From: Thermoflexus sp035573655
GTDB taxonomy: Bacteria; Chloroflexota; Anaerolineae; Thermoflexales; Thermoflexaceae
Length of the DNA stretch: 19,004 bases
Direction: 5' to 3'
Assembly (NCBI GenBank): GCA_035573655.1
Contig: DATMAC010000213.1
Location: 1-19,004 of the forward strand
The notes beneath the pieces were generated by a model. The model saw nothing but the letters and a program-made list of their open reading frames with translations, made no database searches and was not told the origin of the DNA. The position numbers and the translations under genes are program-made. This document shows, piece after piece, positions 15,494 through 19,004 of the stretch (positions are counted from its first letter, which is position 1; the number at the start of each line of letters is the position of its first letter).

Positions 15494-16867
15494 ATGAAAG
15501 TCGCCGACGTCGTGATCTGCGGGGCGGGGATCGCCGGGATCTCCGCCGCATACCATCTGAGCCTCAAAAAGCCCTCTCTGCGTATCCTCCTGATCGATCG
15601 AGGGGCGCCTCTCAGCCTCACCAGCGATAAATCCACCGAAGCCTACCGCAACTGGTGGCCCGGGCCGGACGACGCGATGGTCCGCCTGATGAACCGCAGC
15701 ATCGATCTCCTGGAGGAGCTGGCCCGGTCCTCCGGGAACGAATTCCATATGAACCGCCGGGGCTATCTCTATGTGACCGCCGATCCGGACCGGGCAGAGG
15801 CGTTGATTCAGGCCGCTGAACAGACAGCTGGCTACGGCGCAGGGCCCGTCCGTCGGCACTTGGGTTCCCCAGCGGATCCCCCCTACATCCCGGCTCCACC
15901 GACCGGCTTCAAAGGGCTCCCGGATGGCGTGGATGTGTTCCTGGATCCCGGCCAAATCCGCCAGCGCTTCCCCTATCTCTCCGAACGCACGGTGGCCGTG
16001 CTGCACGTCCGCCGCTGTGGCTGGTTCAGCGCCCATCGCTTAGGCATGGGGCTTCTCGAGCAAGCGCGGTCCCGTGGGGTCATGTTCCAAACCGCTCAGC
16101 TGATAGGCGTCGAGGTTCGGGGAGGCCGGATCCAGGCGGTTCGCTTGGCTTCCCCGGGAGGCGAAGAGCGCGTAGGGACCGGATGTCTGGTGAACGCTGC
16201 CGGACCCTTCATCGGCGAGGTCGCCCGGATGATCGGGGTAGAGCTGCCGATCTTTTATGAGCTGCACCGGAAGGTGATGTTCCGCGATGTGGAACGGGTG
16301 ATCCCACGGGATGCCCCGCTGATCATTTGGGCGGATCCCCAACGCTTGTCCTGGTCCGATGAGGAGCGGGAGCTGTTGGAGGAGATGGGGCGGTCGGATC
16401 TGTTGGAGATGCTTCCTGGCGGAGCTCATCTGCGGCCGGAAGGAGGTGCAGATAGTGATTATGTGTTGATGCTTTGGCCTTATGAGGCGCGTCCGGTGGA
16501 GCCCATCTTCCCACTCCCAGAGGATCCCTTGTTCCCGGAGATCGTGTTGCGGGGGCTGACGACCATGATCCCCGGGCTGGCGGTTTACTGGGGGCGCATG
16601 CCCCGGCCGGCGGTGGACGGCGGATACTATGTGCGAACTCCGGAGAACCGGCCGCTCATTGGCCCCCTTTCGGTGGAGGGCGCTTATGCGATCGGCGCTC
16701 TATCCGGCTTTGGGGTGATGGCGGCCATGGCGGCGGGGGAGCTGCTCGCCGCTCACGTGCTGGGGGAGGACCTGCCGGAGTATGCCCCGGCGTTCACCCC
16801 CGATCGCTATGAACGACCGGATTACCGGGCCCGTCTGCGCGCTTGGGGAGAAACGTGGCAGTTGTGA
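15494..16867 (+). CDS. DAO-type FAD-dependent oxidoreductase
   Basis: 457 residues from ATG 15494. A GTG three codons earlier is also in frame, but MKVADVVICGAGIAGISAA is the standard start. The FAD-binding GAGIAG lies at 10-15 and Asp35 (LLIDRG) ends the second strand. The central domain has STEAYRNWWPG and a GWFSAHRLGMGLLEQA...LVNAAGPF pattern. The C-terminal DGGYYVRTPENRPLIGP...ALSGFGVMAAMAAGELLA closes the FAD site. This is the family of sarcosine, glycine and D-amino-acid oxidases/dehydrogenases; the substrate cannot be chosen from sequence. It lies 47 bp after the RicT gene and ends 24 bp from the stop of the convergent YfhO-like gene. A link to the GlcF-like Fe-S subunit upstream, as electron donor and acceptor, is possible but inferred. 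Confidence 0.85.
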   Translation: MKVADVVICGAGIAGISAAYHLSLKKPSLRILLIDRGAPLSLTSDKSTEAYRNWWPGPDDAMVRLMNRSIDLLEELARSSGNEFHMNRRGYLYVTADPDRAEALIQAAEQTAGYGAGPVRRHLGSPADPPYIPAPPTGFKGLPDGVDVFLDPGQIRQRFPYLSERTVAVLHVRRCGWFSAHRLGMGLLEQARSRGVMFQTAQLIGVEVRGGRIQAVRLASPGGEERVGTGCLVNAAGPFIGEVARMIGVELPIFYELHRKVMFRDVERVIPRDAPLIIWADPQRLSWSDEERELLEEMGRSDLLEMLPGGAHLRPEGGADSDYVLMLWPYEARPVEPIFPLPEDPLFPEIVLRGLTTMIPGLAVYWGRMPRPAVDGGYYVRTPENRPLIGPLSVEGAYAIGALSGFGVMAAMAAGELLAAHVLGEDLPEYAPAFTPDRYERPDYRARLRAWGETWQL

Positions 16868-16891
16868 GCGTTGGCAGAAGGCGGATCCTCA

Positions 16892-19004
16892 TCAGCCCGA
16901 TTCCACGTGGGCAGCCCTGGCTGCCAGTTTCCGAAGCAAGGGGATGGGAAACCAACGACGAGGCCAACAGGTGGCAAGGGCAAGCAGGAGGGCAAGGCTG
17001 GAGAGAGCCAGGCCCAAGCGGACGGAGAGAGGTTCATAGCGCACGACGATCCGATGTGCCCCTGCAGGCACTGGAATCGCCCGCAGCGCCGTGTAGGCCC
17101 GCAGCACCGGGGCAGGCCGCCCGTCGATCCAGGCCCGCCAGCCGGGATACCAGACATCCCCAATGACCAAAAACCCTGGCCGCTCCGTCCATACCTCCAG
17201 CTGCAGCGCCTCCGGTGCCCAGGCTGTCAGCTGGATGCGCGGCGGGAGGATCGGAGGGGACATCTCCGACATCGGCCATGGGCGATCCAGGATAACAGTA
17301 CGCAGAGGATCAAAAGCCGCGTCCTGCAAGGCCCGTAAAGCCTCTGCCTCTTCCAAGACGATCGCCTCATAAACGATCCGGAAGCGCGAGAAGGGCCTCT
17401 CCAAACAGTGCAGCTCCACCTGTGATCCGTGGACATTCAGGGTTCGAAGGCGCTGGGAGGGGAAGGGAAGGGCCGGCTCGTCCGGCCGTTGGACATAGCA
17501 GCCCACCCCCATCAGGGCCCAGACCCGCTCCCCGGGCACCTCCCGGCGGAACCGCTCCACATAGCGCAGCGGTAGGGTCACCGATCCATGGAGGTCCTCT
17601 ACACCCACCTGGGCTGGCCAGTTGCCGCTGGCCAGCCCCCGGGTGTCCACTCGGTAGGGAGGCCAGGCGGTGGGGAGCGCGGCCGGGGTGATCGGCGGGG
17701 CGGCCACCTGCTCGGGGTCCTGCCATACCCGATGGCCTGCCTCGGCGGTCCGCCAGGCCACGGAGCCGACGTCGATGGCCACCAAGACGACCAGCCCCCA
17801 GCGGGCGCGGGACCGGCGGGAGAGGAGGAATAAGGTGGCGATTGCCATTCCCCACGGCCACAGGGCCTGGGAGAGCAAGCGGTGCAGACGCGGCCATTGG
17901 CTCAGATCCTGAGCTTGGATACCCAACAGGGCGCCGACGAGGAGCACCCCGATGGCTCCGACGAAGAGACCCGTGGCCCGCAGGAAGGATTCCGATGGGG
18001 GATGGGATCCACCCTGAACAGCCAGGGCGACCAGCGACCATGCAACGATGAAGGCAGCCCGTTCCTGGTTTCGGAAGAATTCCAGAGGAGGAAGCAACCG
18101 AATCAAAGCTGGGTAGAGGGCGGATTCCCCTCCGATCGCCAGCAGGAGCCCGAACCCCACAAGCCCTCCCCAGAGGGCGAGGAAGGCTCTGTCTCCTTGT
18201 GGCTGTGAAACGAGTGCGTGGAGGGCAAGGACCAGGGTGGGGATCCCGACGTAAAGCGGGGACCATAGGGTGAGCTGGGGCCAAAGCATCCCCCAGAGCT
18301 CCCAGGGCTCAAAGCCGCCGGCCCGCTGCAGGAACGTCCAAGCAGTGCGCTCCGTCCATGGGATCAGCTCCAGCGTGGCGAGAAGCGGTGCAGCGGCCAT
18401 TCCAGCGCCCAGGAGGACCACACCAGCCAGCTCACCGGCGAGGATCCGGCGCGGGAGCGGCCCGGTCCACCCGTAGACTCCCGCGAAGGCGAGGGCGATC
18501 AGGAGAACGTATAAGGCCGTTTGCGTGTGACCGCCCAGGAGGCTCATCGCCCAGGCGATGATCGCCAGGATCCGCCACCGGGCGGCGAGGGGGGAACCTG
18601 AAAGAAGCCCCGCCAGGGCCCAGAGCAGCCATGGCAGCCAGGCTGCGCTAGCCACGATGGGGGGATCCTGAAGGGGATAGCCGGTGAGGTAGCCGCTCAG
18701 CCCCCAGGCGAAGGCCCCCAAGGCGGCAGCGGCGCGGTCGCCGGAGACTCGGCGGAAGAACCCATAGGCTCCCCACGCCGTGAGGATCAAGTGGACGATC
18801 GTCTCAGCGGTATAACCGCGGACTGTAAGGGGGCTCCCGAGTGAGAGCCATGCGGTGAGCCAGCGGATCGGATAAAAGGCCTGGGCTTGGACGTCAGCGG
18901 CGAAGGGGTGACCGCCGAACGTGTAGGGATCCCAGAGGGGGAGCTGCCCGGCCTGGAGGCGTCGGTGGGCGTAAGCGGCGAAGGGGTAGTGATGTTCTGT
19001 GAGA
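16892..19004 (-). CDS. YfhO-like multi-membrane protein (5' end beyond window)
   Basis: The stop is at 16892-16894 and the frame remains open to the window edge, giving at least 703 residues. TTG at 18790 is not the real start, because the frame above it reads LPLWDPYTFGGHPFAADVQA and then FYPIRWLTAWLSLG, a typical YfhO-family N-terminal loop. Many hydrophobic segments follow (AYGFFRRVSGDRAAAALGAF, ASAAWLPWLLWALAGLL, ILAGELAGVVLLGAGMAAAPL, AFLALWGGLVGFGLLLAIGG). The C-terminus has the family's globular end, WYPGWRAWIDGRPAPVLRAY, then IPVPAGAHRIVVRYEPLSV and a last helix. YfhO relatives are GT-C-like membrane proteins linked to glycosylation of lipoteichoic acid or surface polymers in Firmicutes; the role in this organism is unknown. 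Confidence 0.85.
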   Translation of the reverse strand, partial: LTEHHYPFAAYAHRRLQAGQLPLWDPYTFGGHPFAADVQAQAFYPIRWLTAWLSLGSPLTVRGYTAETIVHLILTAWGAYGFFRRVSGDRAAAALGAFAWGLSGYLTGYPLQDPPIVASAAWLPWLLWALAGLLSGSPLAARWRILAIIAWAMSLLGGHTQTALYVLLIALAFAGVYGWTGPLPRRILAGELAGVVLLGAGMAAAPLLATLELIPWTERTAWTFLQRAGGFEPWELWGMLWPQLTLWSPLYVGIPTLVLALHALVSQPQGDRAFLALWGGLVGFGLLLAIGGESALYPALIRLLPPLEFFRNQERAAFIVAWSLVALAVQGGSHPPSESFLRATGLFVGAIGVLLVGALLGIQAQDLSQWPRLHRLLSQALWPWGMAIATLFLLSRRSRARWGLVVLVAIDVGSVAWRTAEAGHRVWQDPEQVAAPPITPAALPTAWPPYRVDTRGLASGNWPAQVGVEDLHGSVTLPLRYVERFRREVPGERVWALMGVGCYVQRPDEPALPFPSQRLRTLNVHGSQVELHCLERPFSRFRIVYEAIVLEEAEALRALQDAAFDPLRTVILDRPWPMSEMSPPILPPRIQLTAWAPEALQLEVWTERPGFLVIGDVWYPGWRAWIDGRPAPVLRAYTALRAIPVPAGAHRIVVRYEPLSVRLGLALSSLALLLALATCWPRRWFPIPLLRKLAARAAHVESG

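Noticed and set aside
1..19004. CRISPR array, tRNA, rRNA, toxin-antitoxin or defence genes
   Set aside because: I looked for regularly spaced repeats, tRNA-like cloverleaf ends and known defence motifs and saw none.

Overview
The window looks like a piece of a GC-rich, probably thermophilic Chloroflexota chromosome (Anaerolineae/Thermoflexia-like). That placement is an inference. It rests on the GC-rich coding style, large secreted proteins carrying a short 'YLPL/YLPIV' motif common in Chloroflexota exported proteins, an IS481 remnant, and the kinds of protein present. There is no rRNA, tRNA or CRISPR array to anchor the taxonomy.

Layout. Bases 1-158 hold the C-terminal end of a membrane-anchored protein. 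From 159 to about 10290 lies a cell-surface/glycan region: a GT4 glycosyltransferase (387-1568) converging on a secreted glycoside-hydrolase-like protein (1592-4135, minus); a transposon graveyard (about 4439-5190) in which an IS481-type element has landed in another transposase gene; a polytopic GT-C-like membrane protein (5372-7264, minus); a decayed second GT4 gene (about 7480-7882); and a secreted PQQ-propeller/OB-fold protein (7906-10155, minus). The two secreted genes share near-identical consensus promoters (TTGACA-N17-TAGAAT). Each also converges on a GT4 gene (one intact, one dead) across exactly 23 bp, which suggests a duplicated module.

From 10681 to 16867 four plus-strand genes lie close together and are probably co-transcribed: a GlcF/LutA-type iron-sulfur protein, a PflX-like radical SAM protein, a RicT/PSP1 protein and a DAO-type FAD oxidoreductase. 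Three of the four have cysteine motifs of Fe-S or metal-binding type. The window ends in a YfhO-like multi-membrane protein on the minus strand, open past base 19004.

The most notable object is a 448-residue LAGLIDADG intein inside the radical SAM gene (12416-13759). It sits immediately before the third cysteine of the CX3CX2C cluster motif, so excision should rebuild CNLRCVF-CQNFEIS and a 341-residue mature enzyme. Other structures not explained by genes are modular perfect hairpins in intergenic DNA (212-258, 271-305, 5264-5310, 10432-10474), a strong excess of the palindrome GGATCC (about 39 copies by hand count), and an AT-rich patch inside the PQQ-propeller gene. I found no defence system, prophage or CRISPR.
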